Assembly (NCBI RefSeq): GCF_900156745.1
Contig: NZ_LT707065.1
Location: 1,736,001-1,800,000 of the forward strand
Reading direction: 5' to 3'
Source of the DNA: Achromobacter sp. MFA1 R4
Lineage (GTDB): Bacteria; Pseudomonadota; Gammaproteobacteria; Burkholderiales; Burkholderiaceae_B
Length of the DNA stretch: 64,000 bases
Positions 52,213 through 61,154 of the stretch are shown here, one piece after another. The position numbers and the translations under genes were made by a program. Each line of letters starts with the position of its first letter. Positions within the stretch are counted from its first letter, which is position 1. The notes below the pieces were generated by a model, which saw only the letters and a program-made list of their open reading frames with translations, was not told the DNA's origin and did not search any database.

Positions 52213-54008
52213 TGGAACCACTCCTCGTTCATGTCGAACGCGGTGCGGTCGAACGCCGCGAGCCGCTCCAGGATCGGGAATGCGGCGCGCAAATCCCAGT
52301 CGAAGAAATAGCGTTGCGCAGCCAACTTCCCTTGGTAGTAAGCGGCATCGCGCGCCGGGTCAGCAGCTAGCGCGCGCGTGGCGACCAGGGCCTGCTGGAG
52401 CCAGATCCACCCCACGGCCACCTTGCCGAAGACGTCCAGGTAGACCGTGGCGTTGGCCAGGGCCAGGTCGATGTCCTGCCCCTGCATGCGCAGCAACGCT
52501 GCCGACACGCCCTCGAGTTTGGTCAGGACGCTCTCGAGCAGCGCGGCAGCGCCAGCGAGTGCGGCTTCCTGCCTGGCCGCCTCGACCGTGTCTCGAACAA
52601 CCGAGCAGAACAGCGCCAGTCCGGCGCCATCGTGCAAGCGGATCTTGCGCGCAAGCAGGTCCAGGCCGTGAATCGCCTCGGCCCCCTCGTGAATGGGGTT
52701 CAGCCGCTGGTCTCGATAGAGCTGCTCGACGGTGTACTCGTTGGTGTAACCCGAACCGCCCAGCACCTGGATGGCCATGTCGTTGGCGACGCAGCCGTAA
52801 CGCGCAGGCCAGGATTTCACAACCGGGGTAAGCACGTCGAGCAACATCGCGGCGTGTTGGCGGCGCTGCGCATCCTGATGGGTGTGCTGGTCCTCAAAGA
52901 GCGAGCTGGCGTAAAGACACAGCCCCAGCGCGCCCTCGGCGTAGGCCTTCTGGGCGAGCAGCAGACGGCGCACGTCGGCGTGCTCGACCAAACGCACCTG
53001 GGGCGACCCTGGCGTCTTGGAAGAAGGCAGACGCCCTTGGTGACGGTCGCGGGCATAGGCCAGCGACTCGGCGTACCCCCGATAGGCAAGCGACGCCGCA
53101 ATGAGTCCGACGCCGATGCGCGCCTCGTTCATCATGTGGAACATGTGAGCCAGGCCCTGCCCAGGTGCGCCGATCAGGTAGCCGCGCGCGCCGCCTTGCT
53201 CACCAAACGACAGCACCGTGGAGGTCGTGTTGCGCCAGCCCATCTTGTGCAGCAGGCCGGCCAGCGCCACGTCATTGCGCTCGCACGGCGAGCCCGTATC
53301 GTCCACAAGCCACTTCGGCACCAGGAAAAGCGAGATGCCGCCAGCACCGGCTGGCGCTCCCTGAATGCGGGCGAGCACCATGTGCACGATGTTCCGCGTG
53401 AAGTTCTGGTCGCCCCCGGAGATGAACATCTTCTGGCCGACCACACGATAGCTGCCGTCGTCCTGCGGCACGGCGTAGGCCTTGATGTCCCCGAGGGCCG
53501 ATCCCTGACCCGGCTCTGTCAGGCACATCGTGCCGGCACAACGTCCGTCACCCATGGCCTCCAGGTACCGCGACTTGAGTTCCGGCGTACCGAAAGCCCT
53601 CAACAAGTTGGCGGCACCGATCGTGAGGAAGGGATAGCCCATTGTCGCGACGTTGCTGCCAAAAAAGAGCGCCATCGCCGCCCTAAAGACCGTTTCCGGC
53701 AGCTGCGTACCGCCTTCGTCCTCATCCCAGTGGGCATTGAGAAACCCCGCTTCTGCGAATGCGCTCCAGGCACGGGCGGTTTCCGGGATGACACGGGCTG
53801 TGCCATCCACGAACTCAGGTTGATGCTGGTCGCCCTTGGCGTAATGCGGGGCAAACACTTCGGAAGCGAGTCGCCTGGCCGCGTCCAGCGTGGCATCCAG
53901 CACGTCATCAGCAAGGGCCTGATAACGAGGCCGCTGAATAAGTTCGCGGGTGTTCAGCAACTCATAAAGCAGGAATTGCAGTTCCCGATCGGTGATTAAT
54001 CCGGTCAT
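52209..54008 (-). CDS. Acyl-CoA dehydrogenase, long DmdC-like type
   Basis: This 599-residue flavoenzyme is longer than ordinary acyl-CoA dehydrogenases (~380 aa). FAD/substrate motifs are AGTMCLTEPGQGSALGDIKA, GQKMFISGGDQNFT and the C-terminal LNPIHEGAEAIHGLDLLARK, where the Glu is the presumed base. An extra C-terminal helical domain makes it like the 3-methylmercaptopropionyl-CoA dehydrogenase (DmdC) group, whose members often act on other acyl-CoAs. It is the first gene of the catabolic operon and performs the first oxidation after CoA activation. Confidence 0.92.
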   Translation of the reverse strand: MTGLITDRELQFLLYELLNTRELIQRPRYQALADDVLDATLDAARRLASEVFAPHYAKGDQHQPEFVDGTARVIPETARAWSAFAEAGFLNAHWDEDEGGTQLPETVFRAAMALFFGSNVATMGYPFLTIGAANLLRAFGTPELKSRYLEAMGDGRCAGTMCLTEPGQGSALGDIKAYAVPQDDGSYRVVGQKMFISGGDQNFTRNIVHMVLARIQGAPAGAGGISLFLVPKWLVDDTGSPCERNDVALAGLLHKMGWRNTTSTVLSFGEQGGARGYLIGAPGQGLAHMFHMMNEARIGVGLIAASLAYRGYAESLAYARDRHQGRLPSSKTPGSPQVRLVEHADVRRLLLAQKAYAEGALGLCLYASSLFEDQHTHQDAQRRQHAAMLLDVLTPVVKSWPARYGCVANDMAIQVLGGSGYTNEYTVEQLYRDQRLNPIHEGAEAIHGLDLLARKIRLHDGAGLALFCSVVRDTVEAARQEAALAGAAALLESVLTKLEGVSAALLRMQGQDIDLALANATVYLDVFGKVAVGWIWLQQALVATRALAADPARDAAYYQGKLAAQRYFFDWDLRAAFPILERLAAFDRTAFDMNEEWFQ

Positions 54009-54038
54009 GGCGGCCTATTGTCTCCATCCTTGAATATT

Positions 54039-54050
54039 GCGAGCGCTCGC
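54039..54050. promoter_or_regulatory. Palindrome GCGAGCGCTCGC, candidate TetR operator
   Basis: A perfect 12-bp palindrome, continued by TCGGTTTT, lies in the 99-bp gap between the divergent catabolic operon and the TetR gene. It is 31 bp before the dehydrogenase ATG. TetR regulators of fatty-acid-type operons bind GC-rich palindromes of this form. It is probably the operator for the divergent TetR protein. Confidence 0.65.
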
Positions 54051-54107
54051 TCGGTTTTGAGGTAGTCTAAGTTCGACGCCAGAGGCTCAACAAGGGACCA
54101 TTCCGCT

Positions 54108-54824
54108 ATGCGGTCAGAACTTTCGCCCGACTTCTCTTTCGCGGATTTCCGCCGCGCTTCGCCCATTGATGCGGACAATGTCTACGAGTTGGTGCTGCAG
54201 CGGCAGAGCCACCGAATGACGGTGCGCCGTTCTGGCACCGTCATCGAGAATCTCAAGCGCGTCGTGGGCGCCACCTTCCGAATCGCCAATCGATCCGGCT
54301 TCGCCGCGATGTCGCTGCGAGACCTGTGCAAGGAATCAGGTCTGTCCATGGGCGGGCTGTACGGCTACATCAGTACCAAGGACGACTTGGCTGCCATGAT
54401 CGAGGACGTCGTGCGCCACGCCAGCGAAGCGATTCCCGCCTGGTTCGAGGGCTTGGAAGACGGACAGGCCAGCCTCGAAGCCACACTGCGCGGGCACATC
54501 TACCTGTCGGAGATCCTTCACCCTTGGTTCTACTTCGTCTTCATGGACTCGCGAGTGCTGCCCGCCCGGCAGAAATCAGTCGCGAAGTCCGCCGAGCTGC
54601 ATTTCCAGAATCGCCTCGCCGAGCGGGCTTTGGCATCAGGCAACTACGACGCGGAGACAACCACGCTTTATGCATCGCATGCCCTTGCCCTGGCGCAAGA
54701 CTGGTACGTCAAGCGGTGGAAGTACGCCAAGCTTGGGATAGGCATTGACGAGTTTGCCGACAGCGTCATCCAGATCCTCCGTGCTCAGTCATCAAGACCG
54801 CTCGCGCCAGCGAGTGATTTTTAA
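54108..54824 (+). CDS. TetR-family transcriptional regulator
   Basis: This 238-residue protein has a start preceded by AAGGGA. After an unusual ~45-residue N-terminal extension comes the TetR HTH (VVGATFRIANRSGFAAMSLR; LCKESGLSMGGLYGYISTKD). The C-terminal ligand domain is helical (YFVFMDSRVLPARQKSVAKS). It is divergent from the acyl-CoA dehydrogenase operon and probably represses it until a CoA ester binds. Confidence 0.93.
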   Translation: MRSELSPDFSFADFRRASPIDADNVYELVLQRQSHRMTVRRSGTVIENLKRVVGATFRIANRSGFAAMSLRDLCKESGLSMGGLYGYISTKDDLAAMIEDVVRHASEAIPAWFEGLEDGQASLEATLRGHIYLSEILHPWFYFVFMDSRVLPARQKSVAKSAELHFQNRLAERALASGNYDAETTTLYASHALALAQDWYVKRWKYAKLGIGIDEFADSVIQILRAQSSRPLAPASDF

Positions 54825-54886
54825 GGCAGTGGATTAGCGGACCCACAAGAATGGCGCGAGCGTCGACTTCCCCGCCGTTCCAAGGC

Positions 54887-55873
54887 TCATGCCACGTCCA
54901 CCACGATCTTCCCCCGCGCGGTTGCGTTCGAGATAGCGTCGTAGGCGACCTCTGCCGAGCGCAGGTCGAAACGGCGGGGATCGAGATTTGGCATGAGCTT
55001 GCCGGCTTCAACCAGCCGAGTGGCTTCGCGCAACATGGCGCCGTGATGGGCGCGGTGCTGCCCCGTGAGAAGCGGATACAGGGTGAATATGCCTGAGTAC
55101 GTGGCCTCGCGGAACGACAGCGGCGCCAACGCATGCGTACCCCATCCCAGGGCGCTGACGACATGCCCAAAGTGCTTCACCGCGGCGAACGCAGCATCAA
55201 GCGATGGGCCACCCACCGTGTCCACGACAAGATCGAAGCCAACGCCCTGCGTGAACGAGGCCACATACTTCTCAACCGGCTGTGACTGGTAGTCGATGGG
55301 CGTTGCGCCCAGGCGCGCAACAAAATCATGGTCACGCAAACTGGCCGTGGCAAAAACCTGCGCGCCCAGCGCACGCGCCAGTTGCACCGACACGTGGCCG
55401 ACACCGCCCGCGCCGCCTTGCACCAGCACGGTTTGACCGGCCTGCAGGCGCGCGCGGTCGACGATGCCCGAATATGACGTGATAAACGCCAGGGGCAGCG
55501 CCGCGGCTTCACGCATCGACAGGTTTACCGGCTTGATGGCGAGCAGGTCCGCATCCACCACCGCATACTCGGCCAGCGATCCCTGGATGCCACCCACGCC
55601 GCCCGTCATGCCATAGACCTCATCGCCGACCCGGAAAGTGGTCACGCCGGGCCCGACCGCATCGACCACGCCCGCCATATCGATGCCAAGCACCAAGGGC
55701 AGCGGATGCCTTGCGTGCGCCGCGCTGCCAGCACGAATCTTGGTATCCAGCGGATTGAGGCCGCTGGCGGCGATGCGCACTCGTACTTGGCCGTCGGCCG
55801 GCTGGGGCATCGCGATGTCGGTCAATTCAAGCGGGCCGTTATAACGGTTGAGAATGAGCGCTTGCATGGTCAT
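54887..55873 (-). CDS. Zinc-independent quinone reductase-like MDR oxidoreductase
   Basis: This 328-residue medium-chain reductase starts at ATG 55873, with AAGGAA upstream; a longer frame from 55927 lacks such a site. The N-terminal GroES-like fold (MQALILNRYNGPLELTDIAM; SGLNPLDTKIRAG) and the NADPH motif VLVQGGAGGVGHVSVQLARA are visible. The structural and catalytic zinc Cys residues of alcohol dehydrogenases are absent. It probably reduces quinones or enones with NADPH. The divergent LysR gene likely controls it. Confidence 0.92.
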   Translation of the reverse strand: MTMQALILNRYNGPLELTDIAMPQPADGQVRVRIAASGLNPLDTKIRAGSAAHARHPLPLVLGIDMAGVVDAVGPGVTTFRVGDEVYGMTGGVGGIQGSLAEYAVVDADLLAIKPVNLSMREAAALPLAFITSYSGIVDRARLQAGQTVLVQGGAGGVGHVSVQLARALGAQVFATASLRDHDFVARLGATPIDYQSQPVEKYVASFTQGVGFDLVVDTVGGPSLDAAFAAVKHFGHVVSALGWGTHALAPLSFREATYSGIFTLYPLLTGQHRAHHGAMLREATRLVEAGKLMPNLDPRRFDLRSAEVAYDAISNATARGKIVVDVA

Positions 55874-55937
55874 GATCAATTCCTTTCTGGTAGCTGGCTC
55901 GTCGAATGAACGAGTCGATGCCTGCATCTTTGATCAT

Positions 55938-55967
55938 GCTATAACGCATGTAAATCAACGTTATTGC
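55938..55967. promoter_or_regulatory. Inverted repeat GCTATAACG-N12-CGTTATTGC, candidate LysR site
   Basis: Two 9-bp arms (55938-55946 and 55959-55967) match with one mismatch and lie 18 bp before the LysR ATG, in the divergent intergenic region. The 6-bp core ATAACG/CGTTAT is perfect. Position and dyad fit a LysR-type autoregulatory recognition site. Confidence 0.6.
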
Positions 55968-55984
55968 ACAGTTGTCAAACAAAA

Positions 55985-56854
55985 ATGAATGACATGCTCC
56001 TGGAGTGGAGCGACGTGCGCGTCTTTCTGGCGATTGCCCGCTGCGGCACCCTGGGCGGCGCGGCAAAGCAGCTAGGCCAGACCCAGCCCACCATGGGACG
56101 CAGGTTGCGCGCGCTTGAAGAATCGCTTGGGCACACGCTGTTTCAGCGCACGAGCGATGGCTTCGTCCTGACCGATGACGGCGCGGCGGTGCTGGCCTAC
56201 GCGGAACGAATGGAAGAAGAAGCGCTGGGCTTCACCCGTGCACTGACCGGAAAAGAGACCCAACTGAGCGGAATGCTGCGGGTCTCGTCATCGGACTGGT
56301 TCGGCATACACGTGCTTACGCCCGTGTTCGCGCGCTTTCTGGCGCGGCATCCGGGCATCACGCTGGAGCTGCTCACGGATTCGCGTCTTTACAACCTGGC
56401 TCGGCACGAGGCGGATCTCTTGTTCCGCATTACGCCGTTCGAGGAGCCTGACGTCATCCAACGCAAGCTGATGCGCATCGACTATGCGCTTTATGGGCAC
56501 GTCGATCTGGCCCCACCGTCACGCGGGAACGGTGACGGCCAAACGCTGATCAGCATGGACAGCGCATTCGGCTCGTTGCCCGACGTCGAATGGGCCAAGC
56601 GGATACTGCCGGGAGCAAGGATTGTGTTCGGCAGCAATAATCGTAGTGTTCAAGCACGCATGTGTGCCGAGAAAGCGGGCTTTGCGGTATTGCCCTGCCC
56701 GCTGGGCGACGTCACGCCGGACATTCGACGAATCGATTTGGGCGAAGCGCCTCCGGGCCGCGATGTCTGGCTAGGCTATCACCGCGACCTTCGTCGCGTT
56801 GCGCGACTGCGTGCACTTCTGGACGTCACGATCGAGGCATTGGGGAAGTCGTAA
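55985..56854 (+). CDS. LysR-family transcriptional regulator
   Basis: This is a 289-residue protein from ATG 55985; a TTG at 55964 is in frame but overlaps the candidate operator. The N-terminal HTH (WSDVRVFLAIARCGTLGGAA; TQPTMGRRLRALEESLGHTL) is followed by an effector-binding domain (LRVSSSDWFGIHVLTPVFAR; SVQARMCAEKAGFAVLPCPL). It is divergent from the quinone-reductase-like gene, which it probably regulates. Confidence 0.95.
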   Translation: MNDMLLEWSDVRVFLAIARCGTLGGAAKQLGQTQPTMGRRLRALEESLGHTLFQRTSDGFVLTDDGAAVLAYAERMEEEALGFTRALTGKETQLSGMLRVSSSDWFGIHVLTPVFARFLARHPGITLELLTDSRLYNLARHEADLLFRITPFEEPDVIQRKLMRIDYALYGHVDLAPPSRGNGDGQTLISMDSAFGSLPDVEWAKRILPGARIVFGSNNRSVQARMCAEKAGFAVLPCPLGDVTPDIRRIDLGEAPPGRDVWLGYHRDLRRVARLRALLDVTIEALGKS

Positions 56855-56968
56855 GTCAGGCTGGCACAGCGGGTTTCGGCGCAAATGGCCGCCATGGCAA
56901 TCGTGGCCGGCAGCATGTGCTGAGCCCACGGATGCAACGGCGGCCAGACTGGTCCGCCTTTCCCCCTG

Positions 56969-57301
56969 TCAGTGACTGATCATCCACGGCCGCGCGCCCG
57001 CAAAGGTCTTCCCCCCATCCGCGGTCTGCCGTGTCTTTCCGGTCGCCTTCCCCCCCGAGCAACACCCGCACCCCATCCCGTGCCCGCCACGCGTGCTACG
57101 GGGCTCATGCGCGGCGCGTTCATTGACGGCGCGCGCGCGGTTCATGGCCGAGGACAGCGCCGAGACCGCCGGCGCGCCGCTGACGAAGCGCTCGCAGGCG
57201 CCCCCGCAATCGGGGCACGGCGCGGGGTCGCGCCATTGCGACAGCGACCTCATCACGGAGAACTCGCCGCAGTCCTGGCAGCGATAGTCATAGAGCGGCA
57301 T
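56969..57301 (-). CDS. fmdB: FmdB-family zinc-ribbon protein
   Basis: This is a 110-residue protein. The N-terminus (MPLYDYRCQDCGEF then PCPDCGGACERF) is the FmdB zinc ribbon with two CxxC pairs. The C-terminal region has an additional Cys cluster (GMGCGCCSGGK) not required for the ribbon. FmdB is a putative regulator of the formamidase operon in methylotrophs. It starts 15 bp after the fmdA stop and is the last gene of the amide cluster. Confidence 0.9.
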   Translation of the reverse strand: MPLYDYRCQDCGEFSVMRSLSQWRDPAPCPDCGGACERFVSGAPAVSALSSAMNRARAVNERAAHEPRSTRGGHGMGCGCCSGGKATGKTRQTADGGKTFAGARPWMISH

Positions 57302-57316
57302 GGCGGCTCCTCAATG

Positions 57317-58546
57317 TCAAAGGTCTTTGGCGATGGGCATATCCATGCCACGCACTATCTGCGGCACGTCGCCCAGCGCGTTGGGTTGGATATCGATTTC
57401 AAAGATCTCGGTCGGCAGCCACAACGTCGCGCAGGCATTGGGAATGTCCACCACGCCGCTGATGTGGCCCTGCACCGGCGCCGTGCCCAGGATCGAATAC
57501 GCCTGTGCGCCCGAATAGCCGAACTTCTTCAGGTATTCGATGGCGTTCAGGCAGGCCTGGCGATAGGCGATGTGCACGTCCAGGTAGTGCTGCTTGCCGC
57601 CTTCATCGACCGAAATGCCTTCGAAGATCAGATAGTCCTTGTAGTTGGGCGTGATGGGGCTGGGCTTGAAGATGGGATTGCGTATGCCGTACTTGGCCAT
57701 GCCGCCCTTGATGAGCGACACCCGCATGTGTACCCAACCCGCCATTTCGATCGCGCCGCAGAAGGTGATCTCGCCATCGCCCTGCGAGAAGTGCAGGTCG
57801 CCGACCGACAGGCCGCCGCCTTGGACGTACACCGGAAAGAACACCCGCGAACCGCGCGACAGATCCTTGATGTCGCAGTTGCCGCCGTGTTCGCGCGGCG
57901 GCACGGTACGTGCGCCGGTGGCGGCGGCGCGCTCGCGCTCGGCGCCCTTGAGCTTGCCCATATGCGCCGTCTTGGGCGCCGGCGGATTGGCCAGGGGCGG
58001 AACGCGCTCGGGATCGCTGTCAATCAGCTTCTGTTCACGCTCATTCCACTTGTCCAGCAGCGCCTGGTCCGGCAGGCAGCCGATCAGGCCCGGATGGATC
58101 AGGCCCGCGAAGCGCACGCCAGGGATATGGCGCGAGGTCGTGAACATGCCTTCGAAATCCCAGATCGATTTCTGCGCGGAAGGGAAGTGTTCGGTCAGAA
58201 AGCCGCCGCCATTGTTCTTGCTGAAAAAGCCATTGAAGCCCCACAGGCTTTCGTCTTTGGCGCCGATGTCCAGCAGGTCCACCACCAGCAGATCGCCAGG
58301 CTCGGCGCCTTCGACGCCGACCGGACCGGACAGGAAGTGCACCGTGGACAGGTCCACGTCGCGCACGTCGGAGGCATCGTCATCGTTCTTGATCGCGCCG
58401 CCGGTCCAGTCGTAGGTTTCAAGCACGAAGTCATCGCCCGGCTTGACCCACGTCGCCATGGGGATATCGGGATGCCAGCGATTGTGCACGCCTTCGTTTT
58501 CGTAGGGGGATTGGGCCAGGTCGACCTTGATCAGGGTTTCGGGCAT
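57317..58546 (-). CDS. fmdA: Formamidase FmdA (acetamidase/formamidase family)
   Basis: This 409-residue enzyme starts at ATG 58546, with AAAGGAG upstream; an ATG at 58570 is in frame but has no such site. The N-terminus (MPETLIKVDLAQSPYENEGV; NRWHPDIPMATWVKPGDDF) and the core GDLHFSQGDGEITFCGAIEM and RFAGLIHPGLIGCLP are characteristic of FmdA. It hydrolyses formamide to formate and ammonia and may accept other short amides. It follows the ABC importer genes closely (29 bp), so imported amide is hydrolysed as a nitrogen source. Confidence 0.96.
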   Translation of the reverse strand: MPETLIKVDLAQSPYENEGVHNRWHPDIPMATWVKPGDDFVLETYDWTGGAIKNDDDASDVRDVDLSTVHFLSGPVGVEGAEPGDLLVVDLLDIGAKDESLWGFNGFFSKNNGGGFLTEHFPSAQKSIWDFEGMFTTSRHIPGVRFAGLIHPGLIGCLPDQALLDKWNEREQKLIDSDPERVPPLANPPAPKTAHMGKLKGAERERAAATGARTVPPREHGGNCDIKDLSRGSRVFFPVYVQGGGLSVGDLHFSQGDGEITFCGAIEMAGWVHMRVSLIKGGMAKYGIRNPIFKPSPITPNYKDYLIFEGISVDEGGKQHYLDVHIAYRQACLNAIEYLKKFGYSGAQAYSILGTAPVQGHISGVVDIPNACATLWLPTEIFEIDIQPNALGDVPQIVRGMDMPIAKDL

Positions 58547-58575
58547 GTCATGCTCCTTTGAGATGGACAACGGCT

Positions 58576-59268
58576 TCAGACAGACAGGTACTTGCTGATC
58601 GTTTTCTCGTCAACGCGCTCGCGCGGGTCTTCGTGCACGAAGCGGCCCTTGTCGATCACGATGAGCCGGTCGGCGATCTGCATGGTGAAACTCAAGACTT
58701 GCTCGGACACCACGATGGCCAGATTGCGCAGCTTGCGGATTTCCAGCAGGCTGCGGGCGATGTCCTTGATGATGGACGGCTGTATGCCCTCGGTGGGCTC
58801 GTCCAGCAGCAGCACGCGCGGGTTAGTGACCAAAGCGCGGGCGATGGCAAGCTGCTGTTGCTGCCCGCCCGAAAGATCACCGCCGCGCCGGCCGCGCATC
58901 TCGTGCAACACCGGAAACAGCGCGTAGATGTCTTCCGGAATGGTGTTGCGCAATGCCCGCCCGCGCATGCCGGTGCGGATGTTCTCTTCGACGGTCAGCG
59001 TGGGGAAGATCATGCGGCCCTGCGGCACGTAAGCGACTCCGCTGCGCACGCGCTGATGGCTCTCCAGGCGTTCGAGCGCCTTGCCGTCCAGCGAGATCGA
59101 GCCCTGCATGGTGGGCAGCATGCCCATCATGGTCTTGAACAGCGTGGTCTTGCCCATGCCGTTTCGGCCCATCACGGCGACGATCTCGCCGGCAGCCACG
59201 GCCATGTCGACACCGTGGATGACTTTGCTTTGGCCATAGCCTGACACCAGGCCAGCGATATTGAACAT
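58576..59268 (-). CDS. urtE: Amide/urea ABC transporter ATPase UrtE
   Basis: This is a 230-residue ABC ATPase of the branched-chain-amino-acid class. It has Walker A GRNGMGKTT (residues 34-42), Q-loop YVPQGRMIFP, signature LSGGQQQQLA, Walker B VLLLDEPTEG and the H-loop position changed to SEQVLSF, as usual in UrtE. It pairs with UrtD. It lies between urtD (14 bp) and fmdA. Confidence 0.94.
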   Translation of the reverse strand: MFNIAGLVSGYGQSKVIHGVDMAVAAGEIVAVMGRNGMGKTTLFKTMMGMLPTMQGSISLDGKALERLESHQRVRSGVAYVPQGRMIFPTLTVEENIRTGMRGRALRNTIPEDIYALFPVLHEMRGRRGGDLSGGQQQQLAIARALVTNPRVLLLDEPTEGIQPSIIKDIARSLLEIRKLRNLAIVVSEQVLSFTMQIADRLIVIDKGRFVHEDPRERVDEKTISKYLSV

Positions 59269-59282
59269 ACTGCCTCCTGGCC

Positions 59283-60026
59283 TCAGTGGCCGAGATAGAC
59301 TTCAACCACGCGCGGATCGGACTGCACCTTGTCCATGCTGCCCTCGGCCAGCACACGGCCCTGGTGCAGCACCGTGACCTTGTGCGCGATGTTCTTGACG
59401 AACTCCATGTCATGCTCGATCACGATGAGCGATCGATTGCGGCTGATGCGGTTGAGCAGTTCGGCGGTGCGCTCGCGCTCGGAAACGCTCATGCCGGCCA
59501 CCGGTTCGTCCAGCATCATCAGCTCGGGCTCCTGCATCAGCAGCATGCCGATTTCCAGCCATTGCTTCTGGCCGTGCGAAAGCAACTCCGCCGAGCGGTC
59601 GAGGTGATCGGCAAGGAAGATCTCTTCGGCCACCTGTTCGACCCGTTCGATGACGGCCGCACTGCGCCGGAAGGTCAGCGCGCCCAGCACGCTGCGCCCG
59701 GCCGGGAACGACACTTCCAGGTTCTCGCGAACGGACAGGGTTTCATAGATGGAAGGGGTCTGGAACTTGCGGCCCACGCCGGCGCGCACGATTTCGTACT
59801 CGGCCAGGCCCGTCAGCTCCGTGTCCTTGAAGCGGATGGAGCCGGCGGTGGCCTTGGTGCGGCCGCAGATCAGATCCAGCAGCGTGGTCTTGCCGGCGCC
59901 ATTGGGGCCGATGACCACGCGCAGCTCTCCCTGGTCGACATACAGGTTCAGGTCATTGACGGCGACAAAGCCGTTGAACGAGACGGTCAGGCCTTCGATG
60001 TACAACGCGAACTCTGATGGGTTCAT
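59283..60026 (-). CDS. urtD: Amide/urea ABC transporter ATPase UrtD
   Basis: This 247-residue ABC ATPase has Walker A GPNGAGKTT (40-48), signature LSHGQKQWLEIG, Walker B LMMLDEPVAGM and H-loop IVIEHDMEFV. The LSHGQKQWLEI signature is typical of UrtD rather than LivG. The start overlaps the urtC stop by 4 bp (ATGA). Confidence 0.94.
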   Translation of the reverse strand: MNPSEFALYIEGLTVSFNGFVAVNDLNLYVDQGELRVVIGPNGAGKTTLLDLICGRTKATAGSIRFKDTELTGLAEYEIVRAGVGRKFQTPSIYETLSVRENLEVSFPAGRSVLGALTFRRSAAVIERVEQVAEEIFLADHLDRSAELLSHGQKQWLEIGMLLMQEPELMMLDEPVAGMSVSERERTAELLNRISRNRSLIVIEHDMEFVKNIAHKVTVLHQGRVLAEGSMDKVQSDPRVVEVYLGH

Positions 60027-61144
60027 GCTGCCTCCGTGGCGCCATCCGCCTGCCGGCGCGACGCTTTGCGCGCCAGGCGCTTGTGGGTGTATTGGTGGTA
60101 CAGGCCGGCCAGCCCGTTGGGGAACGCCATGACGACGGCAATGAACAGGCCGCCCATCAGGAACAGCCAGAGCTGCGGGAAACTCTCGGAGAAATAGCTT
60201 TTGCCGAAGTTGACCAGCAGCGTGCCGTAGACCGCGCCCAGCAACGACAGGCGCCCGCCCACCGCGGCGAAGATGACCATTTCAATGGACGGCACGATGC
60301 CCACGAAGGAGGGCGACATGAAGCCGACCTGCAAGGTGAACATGGCGCCCCCTATCGCGGAGAACACGGCGGCCACGCAGAAGACAAACACCTTGAAGCT
60401 GGCGACGTCATAGCCCGAGAAGCGCACGCGTTCCTCTTTGTCGCGCATGGCCATCAAGAGTTTGCCCAGTTTGGATGAGAGCAAGTAGCGGCCGAACAGG
60501 ATGCAGGCAAAGAGCAGCACGCCGCAGACGAAGTACAGCGTCAGCCGGGCGCTGTCCGTGCGGATATCCCAGCCCAGCAGCGTCTTCAGGTCGGTGATGC
60601 CATTGACCCCGCCGGTCCAGCCTTGCTGGCCGATGATGAGCACCGACAGAATCAGGGCCACGGCCTGGGTCACGATGGCGAAATAGGTGTCGCCCACGCG
60701 GCGCTTGAACATGGCCACGCCCAGGATCAGCGCCAGCAGGCAGGGCAGCACCGGCACCGCCATCAACGTGAACCAGAAGCTTTTGAAGGGCACCCAGAAC
60801 CAGGGTAGCGAGGTCAGCTGGTTCCAGTCCATGAAGTCCGGGATGCCGGGCGTGGACTGGATCTTGGTGGCCTCTGGCGTCGAGGCTTCCAGCTTCAGGA
60901 ACATGGCCATGCAATAGCCGCCCAGGCCGAAAAACACGCCCTGGCCCAGGCTCAGGATGCCGCCATAGCCCCAGCACAGCACCAGGCCCAGCGCCACAAA
61001 CGCATAGGAAAGATACTTGCCGATGAGGTTGAGCCGGAAGACGTCCAGGCTGAGCGGAAACACCACGAAGAGCAGCAGCGCCAGGATCGCCAGCCCGGCC
61101 AGCCCTTCGCGCCCCCCCACGACATTGCGAAAGAATTTCTGCAT
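60023..61144 (-). CDS. urtC: Amide/urea ABC transporter permease UrtC
   Basis: This 373-residue LivM-type permease has about 9-10 TMs. Landmarks are GYGGILSLGQGVFFGLGGYCM, the insert TPGIPDFMDWNQLTSLPWFW typical of UrtC, and the permease core KLLMAMRDKEERVRFSGYDV. The Lys/Arg-rich C-terminus is cytosolic. It lies 10 bp after urtB. Confidence 0.93.
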   Translation of the reverse strand: MQKFFRNVVGGREGLAGLAILALLLFVVFPLSLDVFRLNLIGKYLSYAFVALGLVLCWGYGGILSLGQGVFFGLGGYCMAMFLKLEASTPEATKIQSTPGIPDFMDWNQLTSLPWFWVPFKSFWFTLMAVPVLPCLLALILGVAMFKRRVGDTYFAIVTQAVALILSVLIIGQQGWTGGVNGITDLKTLLGWDIRTDSARLTLYFVCGVLLFACILFGRYLLSSKLGKLLMAMRDKEERVRFSGYDVASFKVFVFCVAAVFSAIGGAMFTLQVGFMSPSFVGIVPSIEMVIFAAVGGRLSLLGAVYGTLLVNFGKSYFSESFPQLWLFLMGGLFIAVVMAFPNGLAGLYHQYTHKRLARKASRRQADGATEAA

Positions 61145-61154
61145 GATGCGCCCC

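Noticed and set aside
56972..58561. Long + strand frame over fmdB and fmdA
   Set aside because: Antisense to two well-supported family members.
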